From JBCDJI01 sp964351865 (GTDB lineage: Bacteria; Verrucomicrobiota; Verrucomicrobiia; Methylacidiphilales; JBCBYL01): a stretch of DNA of 64,000 nt. Position numbers and translations under genes: made by a program. The stretch's first letter is position 1. Each line of letters starts with the position of its first letter. Positions 1 through 6,942 of this stretch are shown piece after piece. The notes beneath the pieces are model-generated. The model was not told where the DNA came from, ran no database searches, and was given only the letters and a program-made list of their open reading frames with translations. Location of the stretch: assembly GCA_964351865.1 (NCBI GenBank), contig CAYGPJ010000006.1, positions 62,001-126,000 of the forward strand, written 5' to 3'.

Positions 1-899
1 ATCTGCCTCAGCTGAAAATTTCCGGTGCTGAAGGTATTGGTCTATATCGCACTGAATTCCTGTTCATGAACCGAGTAGGCCTGCCAAGTGAAGATGAACA
101 AATCGAAACTTATCGCAAAGTGATCGATGCGGCCAAGCCGGAAGCGGTCATTTTCCGGACACTGGACATCGGCGGAGATAAAATTGTCGATAATATGGGA
201 TTTCCCGATGAGCTTAACCCGTTTTTGGGATGGAGAGCGATACGCTACTGTCTGGGGCGTGAAGAAATTTTTCGCACTCAGTTACGCGCTATATGTCGGG
301 CCGGCGCCGATGACCATGTGCGAATCATGTTCCCCATGATTTCTACCTATGAAGAGCTGGTTCAGGCCAAAAGTATTTTGCAGTCAGTCATCTGGGATTT
401 AGAAAAAGAAAAACTTCCACATTCAAAGGACATTGAGATTGGTGTCATGATTGAAGTGCCTTCACTGGCAATGATCGTAGACCATATTGTCCCGCAAGTT
501 GATTTTATGAGTATCGGGACTAATGACCTGATCCAGTATTCATTGGCAGTAGACCGAACCAATGAAAAAGTGGCATATCTTTACCAGCCGACCCATCCGG
601 CAATCGTTCGCTTTATTAAGCGTGTCGTCGATGCAGGCCATGCTGGCAACGTCTGGGTGGGAGTTTGTGGAGAAATGGCAGGAGAAGTCTTACTGACGCC
701 ATTACTACTCGGATTAGGGGTGGATGAGCTCAGTATGGGCTCGGTCTTTATCCCGCGCGTGAAGCGAGCCGTGCAGCGTCTGGACTTTAACGAAATGCAA
801 TCGATGATGCAGGAGATTGAGCATCTTCCGACTGCTGCGGAAATCGAACAGAAGCTCCAAGTGATCGCTTCGCGCCATTACCCGGAATTACTGAACTGA
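1..899 (+). CDS. ptsI: PTS enzyme I (phosphoenolpyruvate-protein phosphotransferase), C-terminal part
   Basis: The gene is cut by the left edge: the frame is open from position 3 and reads GAEGIGLYRTEFLFM before the first internal Met at 66. It covers the C-terminal PEP-binding TIM-barrel of enzyme I, which autophosphorylates from PEP and passes phosphate to HPr. Diagnostic blocks are FRTLDIGGDK, NPFLGWRAIRY, the PEP-site arginines, MIEVPSLAM, SIGTNDLIQYSLAVDR and the active-site Cys motif GVCGEMAGE. The stop is followed by 33 bp and then the convergent sigma factor. The phosphohistidine swivel domain lies outside the window, so a PtsP-type enzyme I (with a GAF domain) cannot be excluded. Confidence 0.93.
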   Translation, partial: LPQLKISGAEGIGLYRTEFLFMNRVGLPSEDEQIETYRKVIDAAKPEAVIFRTLDIGGDKIVDNMGFPDELNPFLGWRAIRYCLGREEIFRTQLRAICRAGADDHVRIMFPMISTYEELVQAKSILQSVIWDLEKEKLPHSKDIEIGVMIEVPSLAMIVDHIVPQVDFMSIGTNDLIQYSLAVDRTNEKVAYLYQPTHPAIVRFIKRVVDAGHAGNVWVGVCGEMAGEVLLTPLLLGLGVDELSMGSVFIPRVKRAVQRLDFNEMQSMMQEIEHLPTAAEIEQKLQVIASRHYPELLN

Positions 900-932
900 T
901 TTTAAGCTGATAATCGATTATCTGAGGAAAAT

Positions 933-1781
933 TCAGTTTTGGAGCACGAGTCGCTCTTTCTTTTCCATCGCATGGCGAAGCTTTTTCAGAGCGCCATTTT
1001 GAAGTTGGCGAATGCGCTCACGCGTTACTCCAAATTCTTCACCGATTTCAGCCAATGTGAGTGGTTTGTTTCCATCCAAGCCAAATCTCAGTCCTAGGAT
1101 TTTAAGCTCGCGTTCATTGAGGATATCCATCGAGCTTCGAACGAGGTCGTGCATGTTCTGGACTTCAAGTTCGAGCGAAGGGTCTGAGGCCGAGTCATCC
1201 TGCACGAGGTCGGTGAGGGATGCGGTGCTATCGTCATTACCAACTGGCTGATCCAGCGACAGAGTATGCTGTGAAGCGCGCCGCAACAACCCAAGTTTTT
1301 TGGTGGATATGTCGAGTTCATCTGCAAGTTCCTGCTCATCCGGTTCTCGTCCAAGTTCTTCAGTGAGTTGACTGTTCAGGCGGTTAATGCGGGTGAGTTT
1401 GTCGATAACATGGACGGGGAGACGAATAGTCTTGGACTGATTAGCCAGCGAGCGCCGCACCGCCTGTTTGATCCACCATGAGGCATAGGTGCTGAATTTT
1501 GTACCGCGATTGGGGTCAAATTTCTCTACAGCCCGAATTAATCCTAGATTGCCTTCTGAGATCAAGTCACTGAGTGGCAGTCCAAAGCCGTTGTAGTCCT
1601 TGGCAATCTTCACGACTAATCTTAAATTGGCCGCAATCATTCTCTGGCGGGCCTTTTTGTTGCCTTTTTGAACTTGCTTAGCGAGTTGGATTTCTTCCTC
1701 GCGAGTCAGTAAATCGACCTCGCCGATACCTTCCAGATAAGCCCTCAACGTTTCTCTTGTACCACTTGTAGATTCGCTCAT
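933..1781 (-). CDS. RNA polymerase sigma-70 family factor (primary-like / RpoS-like)
   Basis: About 282 residues from the ATG at 1781. An in-frame TTG at 1817 would add 12 residues but also has no good ribosome-binding site. The protein has a short region 1.2 (ETLRAYLEGIGEVDLLTREEE), full region 2 with the -10 recognition helix (KFSTYASWWIKQAVRR), region 3 and a region 4.2 helix-turn-helix (LAEIGEEFGVTRERIRQL). It lacks the long acidic region 1.1 and the non-conserved domain of large RpoD proteins, so it is either the compact housekeeping factor or an RpoS-like group 2 factor; sequence alone does not decide. It is convergent with ptsI and lies about 140 bp downstream of tRNA-Leu on the same strand. 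Confidence 0.92.
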   Translation of the reverse strand: MSESTSGTRETLRAYLEGIGEVDLLTREEEIQLAKQVQKGNKKARQRMIAANLRLVVKIAKDYNGFGLPLSDLISEGNLGLIRAVEKFDPNRGTKFSTYASWWIKQAVRRSLANQSKTIRLPVHVIDKLTRINRLNSQLTEELGREPDEQELADELDISTKKLGLLRRASQHTLSLDQPVGNDDSTASLTDLVQDDSASDPSLELEVQNMHDLVRSSMDILNERELKILGLRFGLDGNKPLTLAEIGEEFGVTRERIRQLQNGALKKLRHAMEKKERLVLQN

Positions 1782-1922
1782 ATACCCTTTAGACGGGGCA
1801 ATCCTTAAAATATTCAAAAAAAGTTAAGGAGAAAAAACATTAACTACCCAAATTAATATTTAAGGATAGAAGTGTGGACTTCGCGCGAGTGGATTTTTTA
1901 GTAAAATACGTAAAAAAATACA

Positions 1923-2007
1923 TACCCAGGGCGGGACTCGAACCCGCACGGAGGTTACCCTCCAGCGGATTTTAAGTCCGCTGCGTCTGCCATTTCGCCA
2001 CCTGGGC
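1923..2007 (-). tRNA. tRNA-Leu (anticodon UAA)
   Basis: On the minus strand the sequence folds as a class II tRNA. The 7-bp acceptor GCCCAGG pairs with CCTGGGT (a terminal G-U), followed by discriminator A. There is a D-arm, an anticodon arm with loop CTTAAAA giving anticodon TAA, a long variable arm (GGAGGGTAACCTCC), and a T-arm GCGGG-TTCGAGT-CCCGC. The CCA end is not encoded. The gene lies 26 bp downstream of the HIT gene on the same strand. Confidence 0.96.
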
Positions 2008-2033
2008 ATTACCGGCGGAAAAGATAACAAAAA

Positions 2034-2384
2034 TTAGCCCGGTGGCCACTGCAATTTTCGGCCACCTAAAATGTGAACATGTAAATGGGGAACTGCTTCG
2101 CCTCCATCCGCTCCATTATTAATGACGAGACGATATCCGGATTCGTCCAGTCCGGCCTCTCTGGCGGCTGTTTTTGCTGCTATGAGCACTTTACCTAGTA
2201 GCAATGCCTGATCATCAGGCACTAATGCTATCCGCTGGTAGCGCTTTTTGGGAATAGCCAGTAGATGAACGGGTGCTTGAGGAGAGATATCTTTAAATAC
2301 CAAAACTTCGTCAGATTCCCATACCACGTCAGCGGGAACTTCACGTGTAACAATTTTTTCGAACAAAGAGGGTTCCTCGGGCAT
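2034..2384 (-). CDS. HIT family (HinT-like) nucleotide phosphoramidase
   Basis: A 116-residue protein of the usual HinT length. HIT proteins hydrolyse nucleoside phosphoramidates or related adenylated compounds in the cytoplasm. The catalytic histidine triad PHLHVHILGG lies near the C-terminus. The N-terminal half carries the family pattern (FEKIVTREVPADVVWESD, then VLVFKDISPQAPVHLLAIPK). It is the third gene of a tight minus-strand set: nrdR, a 183-residue unknown, then this gene, with gaps of 12-13 bp, so all three are probably cotranscribed. Its exact substrate cannot be read from sequence. Confidence 0.93.
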   Translation of the reverse strand: MPEEPSLFEKIVTREVPADVVWESDEVLVFKDISPQAPVHLLAIPKKRYQRIALVPDDQALLLGKVLIAAKTAAREAGLDESGYRLVINNGADGGEAVPHLHVHILGGRKLQWPPG

Positions 2385-2397
2385 GATAGAGAATGAA

Positions 2398-2949
2398 TTA
2401 CTGAATGATCAGATCAACAGCGGGCTGGTTCCAGCGGGCCATATTTTTTCTGACAAATTGAACAATGTCATCATTCAGGACCTGGCAGTTGCGTTTCCAG
2501 CGGTTGGTATGATGAAGTGTTTTTACGGAATCCCGAATACCCTCGAGTTTGACGCCACGAACCACAAAACCGAAAGCTTCATCCAGCTTATGTTGAAGTT
2601 CCTGGAAAAACATTAATTCGATAGAGTTGCGTTGCGCAATTTCAGGGAGATGAATGATTACCCGAGGGGCGGTGAGTTGAATTTTAGCCGCAACGTCTTC
2701 ATAACCAAGTGCAGAAATCGACTGGCGAATGATCGATACCAATTCGCTATGATGTATTTCTGTGCCGAGATAATCTTCTTTCAGGTGCAGACAAATGGCT
2801 TTGACAATGTCATCCGTCCATTGCCAGTGCGGAAGGTTTTCACCCTGAAGCGAAAATTCAATAGATTCTGTCAGCCAACCTGGAGAGAGTGGCACCGGTC
2901 GAGACGCTTGCCATGTGACGAGGGGTAGGTCTGAGGGTAGAGCAATCAC
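2398..2949 (-). CDS. Uncharacterised protein in the nrdR operon, with weak ATP-cone-like segment
   Basis: A 183-residue soluble protein with no family I can name. It sits 12 bp downstream of nrdR and 13 bp upstream of the HIT gene, so it is probably cotranscribed with both. The middle (residues about 60-95, reading YLGTEIHHSELVSIIRQS then LGYEDVAAKI) resembles the second half of the NrdR ATP-cone (FGTEIPTTEIGEAIMRS then LDDVAYVRFA). This may mean a decayed ATP-cone copy or convergent helix-rich sequence. No signal peptide, membrane segment or catalytic motif is visible. The ORF is well supported by its tight packing; its function is unknown. Confidence 0.8.
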   Translation of the reverse strand: MIALPSDLPLVTWQASRPVPLSPGWLTESIEFSLQGENLPHWQWTDDIVKAICLHLKEDYLGTEIHHSELVSIIRQSISALGYEDVAAKIQLTAPRVIIHLPEIAQRNSIELMFFQELQHKLDEAFGFVVRGVKLEGIRDSVKTLHHTNRWKRNCQVLNDDIVQFVRKNMARWNQPAVDLIIQ

Positions 2950-2961
2950 AAATTTGGAGGG

Positions 2962-3414
2962 TTAATCTACATTCATGTTTTGAATTTCTGCTACAAACTC
3001 ATTGATATCTTTAAACTGGCGGTAAACTGAAGCAAAGCGAACGTACGCCACATCATCGAGTGATCGTAATGATCGCATAATCGCCTCACCAATTTCGGTG
3101 GTAGGAATCTCGGTGCCGAATTGTTTCTCCAAGTTGTCGATAAGCAAATCGATCGATTTTTCAATAGCATCCGGGCTGACGGGGCGTTTTTCACAAGCTT
3201 TGAGAACTCCGCCAGTAAGTTTTTTGCGGTCAAAGGGTTCATAGCGTCCGTCACGTTTGACGACTCTTAAGTCCTCTCTTTCAATATCTTCATATGTAGT
3301 AAAGCGAGTTTCACAGTTCAGGCACTGTCGGCGTCGGCGTATCACCGCGCCCTCTTTGAGGGGGCGGGAGTCAATGACTTTATCTTCGTTTTTGTGGCAC
3401 TTTGGGCAACGCAT
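2962..3414 (-). CDS. nrdR: Transcriptional repressor NrdR
   Basis: A 150-residue protein, full length for the family. NrdR represses ribonucleotide reductase genes when its ATP-cone is loaded with adenine nucleotides including dATP. The N-terminal zinc ribbon is MRCPKCHKNEDKVIDSR with the second pair at CLNCETRFTTYE. The ATP-cone follows (VVKRDGRYEPFDRKKL, then DDVAYVRFASVYRQF). The start is fixed by the invariant MRCP. It heads the nrdR-unknown-HIT operon. A NrdR-box-like sequence overlaps its own start codon, and paired boxes precede the class I nrdA at 52.7 kb, its likely target. Confidence 0.97.
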   Translation of the reverse strand: MRCPKCHKNEDKVIDSRPLKEGAVIRRRRQCLNCETRFTTYEDIEREDLRVVKRDGRYEPFDRKKLTGGVLKACEKRPVSPDAIEKSIDLLIDNLEKQFGTEIPTTEIGEAIMRSLRSLDDVAYVRFASVYRQFKDINEFVAEIQNMNVD

Positions 3415-3428
3415 ACTATATATGGTGG
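3413..3428. promoter_or_regulatory. Candidate NrdR box over the nrdR start
   Basis: The sequence atactatatatggtgg agrees with the published NrdR-box consensus acaCwAtATaTwGtgt at 13 of 16 positions and overlaps the nrdR ATG (3412-3414). A much weaker second match (about 9 of 16) starts at 3446, the same 33-bp step as the pair in front of nrdA. Autoregulation by NrdR is an inference. Confidence 0.5.
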
Positions 3429-3538
3429 TATGGGAAGCGTACGGCCTACTTTTTATGGGGTCAAGCGGTAAATATTGACCTTAGAGTTGTTTCGAAGGAG
3501 ATATGGGGTATACTAACTGAGAACGATTATGACATAAC

Positions 3539-3573
3539 GAAAAAGCGGAGGATTCTATCAAGAACCCTCCGCC
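3539..3573 (-). terminator. Intrinsic terminator of the histone-like gene
   Basis: A 7-bp GC-rich stem GCGGAGG/CCTCCGC (3545-3551 with 3566-3572) is followed on the minus strand by a run of T (A-run 3539-3544 on the plus strand). It lies 20 bp past the stop of the lysine-rich gene and before nrdR's upstream region. Confidence 0.75.
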
Positions 3574-3592
3574 ACACATCGGGTAAGTGATG

Positions 3593-3850
3593 TTATTTCC
3601 GTTTGCGAGCAGCCTTCTTTTTAGGGGCTGCTTTCTTTTTAGTAGCTTTTTTGGCGACTTTTTTCTTAGTGGCTTTTTTGGCGACCTTTTTCTTGGTAGC
3701 CTTTTTAGCGACTTTTTTCTTGGTCACTTTTTTAGCGACTTTTTTCTTGGTAGCTTTTTTAGCTACCTTCTTTTTTATGGCCTTCTTAGCGACTTTCTTT
3801 TTTGTCAATATTTTAGCGACTTTTTTCTTGGTAGCTTTTTTTGCTGGCAT
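3593..3850 (-). CDS. Lysine-rich histone H1-like protein with nonapeptide repeats
   Basis: An 85-residue protein made almost wholly of Lys, Ala, Val and Thr. After MPAKKATKK the unit KKKVAKKAT recurs about eight times with small changes (ILT, AIK, KVT), ending in KKAAPKKKAARKRK. Such tails resemble the C-terminal domain of eukaryotic H1, chlamydial Hc1/Hc2 and AlgP-type proteins, which bind and compact DNA without sequence specificity. No folded domain is visible, so it should be disordered and nucleoid-associated. It has its own terminator and a candidate promoter (-35 TTGACG, -10 TTATCT, 17-bp spacer). The 27-bp DNA repeats make copy-number variation likely. Confidence 0.85.
   Translation of the reverse strand: MPAKKATKKKVAKILTKKKVAKKAIKKKVAKKATKKKVAKKVTKKKVAKKATKKKVAKKATKKKVAKKATKKKAAPKKKAARKRK
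3593..3850. repeat. Tandem 27-bp coding repeats
   Basis: The lysine-rich ORF is built from about eight 27-bp units encoding KKKVAKK plus two variable residues. Units are similar but not identical at third positions, so they are old or under purifying selection rather than a fresh expansion. Confidence 0.8.
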
Positions 3851-4173
3851 ATCTTCTCACCCCCTCTCTGTTAAGTGGTGTTCATTGAATCCGTAAAGAA
3901 CAATTGAACGTACCATGCTTAAGTAGAGATAAAAACGAACGAGTGATTGCGTCAATCTTTTTCAATCGTAATTAACGCTGCTATTTGTGTTTTAATCCAT
4001 TGTATATAAATAATAGATACAATGTGACTAATAATAAAATACCGTAAAATGTGAACGAGGTCTGAGTAACATTTAAAATTGGGGGGCAGAGTGAGGGCAA
4101 AATAATCGGATAGAAATACCAGGAATAAAATAATTAAACCTAGATAATAAAATAATCACCTAAAACGCTTAAA
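3851..4173. promoter_or_regulatory. AT-rich intergenic region with candidate sigma-70 promoter for the histone-like gene
   Basis: 323 bp between the histone-like gene and rpoN, with no ORF. On the minus strand TTGACG (3950-3955) and TTATCT (3927-3932) are separated by 17 bp and would start transcription about 70 nt before the histone-like start. A GAGGGGG stretch precedes that start codon. The rest (about 3960-4173) is very AT-rich; no terminator for an upstream gene is needed because rpoN ends into this region, and no clear hairpin was found. Confidence 0.45.
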
Positions 4174-5571
4174 TTATGATTCTTTTCTAAGGTTGGAGGG
4201 AAGAATGTTTAACTCCGCTCTGTATTTGGCAACCGTGCGTCGTGCAAGTTTGATGCCTCGGTCTTTCAGGGTGGAGACAATATCTGAATCAGATAGTGGC
4301 TTGGCCTTGTCTTCTTTAGAGACTAGTTCATTGATAGCCTCTTTCACGCTGGTGTTTGACATTTTACTGCCATCTTCAGTGCGATAACCGGATGTGAAAA
4401 AATACTTCATAGGAAGCACACCCCATGGGGTGGTAACGTATTTATTTGCGGATGCTCTACTGACAGTGGTTTCGTGTACTCCTACAGATTGAGCAATGCG
4501 GCTCATGGTGAGGGGTTTGAGGCTTTTAGGGCCATTTTCAAGAAAATCCTGTTGTAGTAGGACCACCTCTTTCAGAATGGATTCAAGCGTGTGTTGCCGT
4601 TGGTGCATGCATTTAATTAAAAACTTCCCCGACCTGACGCGGTCTTTTAGATAGTTCTTCAGGTTTGGATCCCGGTGGCTGTCTGCCAGCAGATCCTTGT
4701 AAGTATTACTGATACGGAGTCTCGGAACGGGATCGCTATTTAAGATGACTTCCCACTCGCCGTCCTCATTTTTGAGGATAGCGGCTTCAGCTTGCACGAT
4801 GTTTTGAGCTTCTGGCTTTGAGTAGGCTAAACCTGGCTTGGGTTGCAGGGTTTTAATATTCGCCAGTATTTCATGAGTGCGTTCGCTGCTCAGTTTGAAT
4901 TTGCGGGATATTTCCTGATATTTTTTTCGACCGAGTAAATCCATGGCCTCGTCGATTATTTGATATTCAATTGAATGGTTCATTCCTTTCAGTTTCAACT
5001 GGATGAGCAGGCATTCTCTCAGGTCCCTGGCGGCGATACCCGGCGGATGAAAACTTTGAATGAGGTCTAAAGCTTTGATGATGATTTCCTCAGTAAGTTG
5101 CGCTCCGGTAGTCAACTCTTCATTCGTAGCTTTCAGGTAGCCGTCCGTATCAATATTGCCGATAATTTCTTCGCCAGCTCTCAGAACCTCGGGATCAGTT
5201 GTCGTGAGGTGGAGTTGTTCCATCAAGATATCTGTCAGTGAGGGATGTGATATTTGAGAATCAAAGAGGAATTGTCTTTTTTCTTCCGCTTGTTCGGAAT
5301 TCATGGAGTTACTAAATTGGCTCTGTGAAAAATATTCACGCCATTCCTCATTCATCTGCTCCAGAGCTTCTAATTCATTATCCCACTCTTCATCAGTAGA
5401 TTCAACTTGAGGCTCTGATTCCTCGAGAACGGGGTTTGCGTTCATTTCCTGCTGGAGTAATGCGCGTAACTCCATGACTGGTGCCTGCAAATACTGCAGT
5501 GACTGCTGCATTTGAGGTGATAATGTCTGAGATAGATTTAGACTTTGATTTAAGCTCAGACCCTGTGACAT
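4174..5571 (-). CDS. rpoN: RNA polymerase sigma-54 factor RpoN
   Basis: A 465-residue, full-length sigma-54, which binds -24/-12 promoters and needs an AAA+ enhancer-binding protein to melt DNA. Region I is Gln/Leu-rich (LSLNQSLNLSQTLSPQMQQS), followed by an acidic linker (residues about 55-80), the core-binding domain (HPPGIAARDLRECLLIQL), the helix-turn-helix near SVGVHETTVSRASANKY, and the RpoN box ARRTVAKYR at residues 443-451, which contacts the -24 element. The gene is alone, divergent from the WalJ-type hydrolase. Two candidate sigma-54 promoters occur in this window (46.4 and 56.5 kb). No enhancer-binding protein gene is present here. Confidence 0.97.
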   Translation of the reverse strand: MSQGLSLNQSLNLSQTLSPQMQQSLQYLQAPVMELRALLQQEMNANPVLEESEPQVESTDEEWDNELEALEQMNEEWREYFSQSQFSNSMNSEQAEEKRQFLFDSQISHPSLTDILMEQLHLTTTDPEVLRAGEEIIGNIDTDGYLKATNEELTTGAQLTEEIIIKALDLIQSFHPPGIAARDLRECLLIQLKLKGMNHSIEYQIIDEAMDLLGRKKYQEISRKFKLSSERTHEILANIKTLQPKPGLAYSKPEAQNIVQAEAAILKNEDGEWEVILNSDPVPRLRISNTYKDLLADSHRDPNLKNYLKDRVRSGKFLIKCMHQRQHTLESILKEVVLLQQDFLENGPKSLKPLTMSRIAQSVGVHETTVSRASANKYVTTPWGVLPMKYFFTSGYRTEDGSKMSNTSVKEAINELVSKEDKAKPLSDSDIVSTLKDRGIKLARRTVAKYRAELNILPSNLRKES

Positions 5572-5624
5572 AGGTGGTAAATTACCTAGTCCGTAGAACT
5601 TAATAAAGCATTATTTGTGCCACA

Positions 5625-6431
5625 ATGAAATATATATTTGAAGGTCAGTTGGGAGTGCAGGTCTTAGGTAGCGGGAGTAAAGGCAATGCCTTGATTATTT
5701 ATACCAATAATGGGGCGTTGCTGCTGGATGCGGGGCTGAGTGGACGTGAACTGATGAAACGTTTGACTGACATTAGCGTTGATGTCAGTCAACTGGATGG
5801 TGTCTTATTAACCCATGAACATAATGATCACGTCAGAGGTCTGAAAGGACTAATCAAAAAATGCTCACTGACAGTCTGGGCCAATTCGCAGACGTCAGAA
5901 TATTTAAAAAGTAGGGGTTATCAAGAGATGAGTTGGGCCGAATTTGATACGGGGTCAACTTTCCCAATCGGATCCTTTACGGTGAAGTCGTTTCCGGTTC
6001 CTCATGATGCCTATGACCCCTGTGGTTTCGTGATTACCTCAGAGAAGGTTTCGGTCGGAGTGTTGACCGATCTGGGATACTGTACGGACGAGGTTCGTCA
6101 GAGGGCTGCCTGCTGTCATGTTCTGTATTTGGAAGCGAATTATGATGAGGAATTGCTGGCAAGTGACCCGAAGCGCCCGTGGGCCACAAAGCAAAGAATA
6201 ATGGCTAGGCATGGTCACCTTTCAAATTTACAGGCCTCTGAGTTATTGAGCGGCTTGAAGGGGAGGAATGCGCCATTACGGCATGTCTTTTTGGGGCATA
6301 TGAGTGAGGACTGCAATGAAGCAGAATTGGCTATCAATCAGATACGTCAGGGGTTGAATCAGGCTGGACTTGATCACGTCGAGATCCACTTGACGTATCA
6401 GTCCCAAGTGAGCGAATTGGTAATACTCTAG
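5625..6431 (+). CDS. MBL-fold metallo-hydrolase, WalJ/YycJ type
   Basis: 268 residues, the usual size for the YycJ/WalJ group of metallo-beta-lactamase-fold enzymes, which are proposed DNA-processing 5'-exonucleases. The N-terminal VLGSGSKGNALII is a group signature. The metal-binding motif THEHNDH is at residues 63-69, and later ligands fall in FPVPHDAYDP, VLTDLGY, LEANYDEELL and VFLGHMSEDCN. It is divergent from rpoN with a 53-bp gap and ends before a 511-bp non-coding stretch. The ATG at 5625 gives a normal family N-terminus, although no strong ribosome-binding site precedes it. Confidence 0.9.
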   Translation: MKYIFEGQLGVQVLGSGSKGNALIIYTNNGALLLDAGLSGRELMKRLTDISVDVSQLDGVLLTHEHNDHVRGLKGLIKKCSLTVWANSQTSEYLKSRGYQEMSWAEFDTGSTFPIGSFTVKSFPVPHDAYDPCGFVITSEKVSVGVLTDLGYCTDEVRQRAACCHVLYLEANYDEELLASDPKRPWATKQRIMARHGHLSNLQASELLSGLKGRNAPLRHVFLGHMSEDCNEAELAINQIRQGLNQAGLDHVEIHLTYQSQVSELVIL

Positions 6432-6942
6432 TAGTTGATGCAGGATACTTCGACGGGTTGAAAAATATGTAGGTCGTCCCGATACAGCAAGTGATCGGGA
6501 CGACAGTTTAGAAGGCGCCGAGATGCAAGCTTTAGGCTACGCCTAAACTAAACAAGTTAGAAATACATGCTGGCCGCACTGCGTGCTTAGTTTTCTCGGC
6601 CTACAGTTCCCGTCATATCATGTTGCACGGTCTACTAGTCGTGGGCATTGTTTTCAATGCGCTTCGGGATGTTTTTCGAAGAAGAATGTTGCATATCAAA
6701 ACGGGATTCAGCGCTTTGGCACCGGTCGATGCGAAGGCTATGCCTAGGCAAGCCACTCCTTAACCTACCCGCATGAGGGCGCTCTCGATGATATCGCGAG
6801 ATGCTGCGCCACTATTTTACCATAAAGTAAACGCTCATTCTATTACCTGGCCGCGCAGCAAACGAATTCCGAATGGCACTAAAAACGCCTGCTCATTCAA
6901 GAGCAGGCGTTTAATGATTAAAACTATTTTTGGTTATATTCC
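6432..6942. other. Non-coding region with inverted repeats and a MITE-end relic
   Basis: 511 bp between convergent genes and no credible ORF. It holds a perfect 11-bp inverted repeat gtcgtcccgat / atcgggacgac (6473-6483, 6494-6504), a 7-bp hairpin tttaggc-tac-gcctaaa (6531-6547) nested between GCCGAGA (6517-6523) and TCTCGGC (6594-6600), and the 12-mer gaatggcactaa (6871-6882), identical to the end of the MITE at 23.9 kb. The terminator of the pilC-like gene lies at the right. The middle (6605-6870) shows nothing I can name. Confidence 0.5.
6881..6913 (-). terminator. Intrinsic terminator of the pilB-pilB-pilC operon
   Basis: A 12-bp perfect stem AAACGCCTGCTC/GAGCAGGCGTTT (6883-6894 with 6901-6912) with a 6-nt loop. 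On the minus strand it is followed by a short T-run. It lies 30 bp past the stop of the pilC-like gene. Confidence 0.85.

Noticed and set aside
3587..3896. Two plus-strand Phe/Leu-rich ORFs
   Set aside because: They are antisense shadows of the Lys-rich repeat gene; the repeat keeps several frames open.
6473..6504. 11-bp inverted repeat as the walJ terminator
   Set aside because: The stem is strong but no T-run follows on the plus strand; it may be a repeat fragment instead.
6871..6887. TGGCACTAAAAACGCC as a sigma-54 promoter
   Set aside because: GG and GC are in register, but no gene starts downstream on that strand and it overlaps a MITE-end relic and a terminator.
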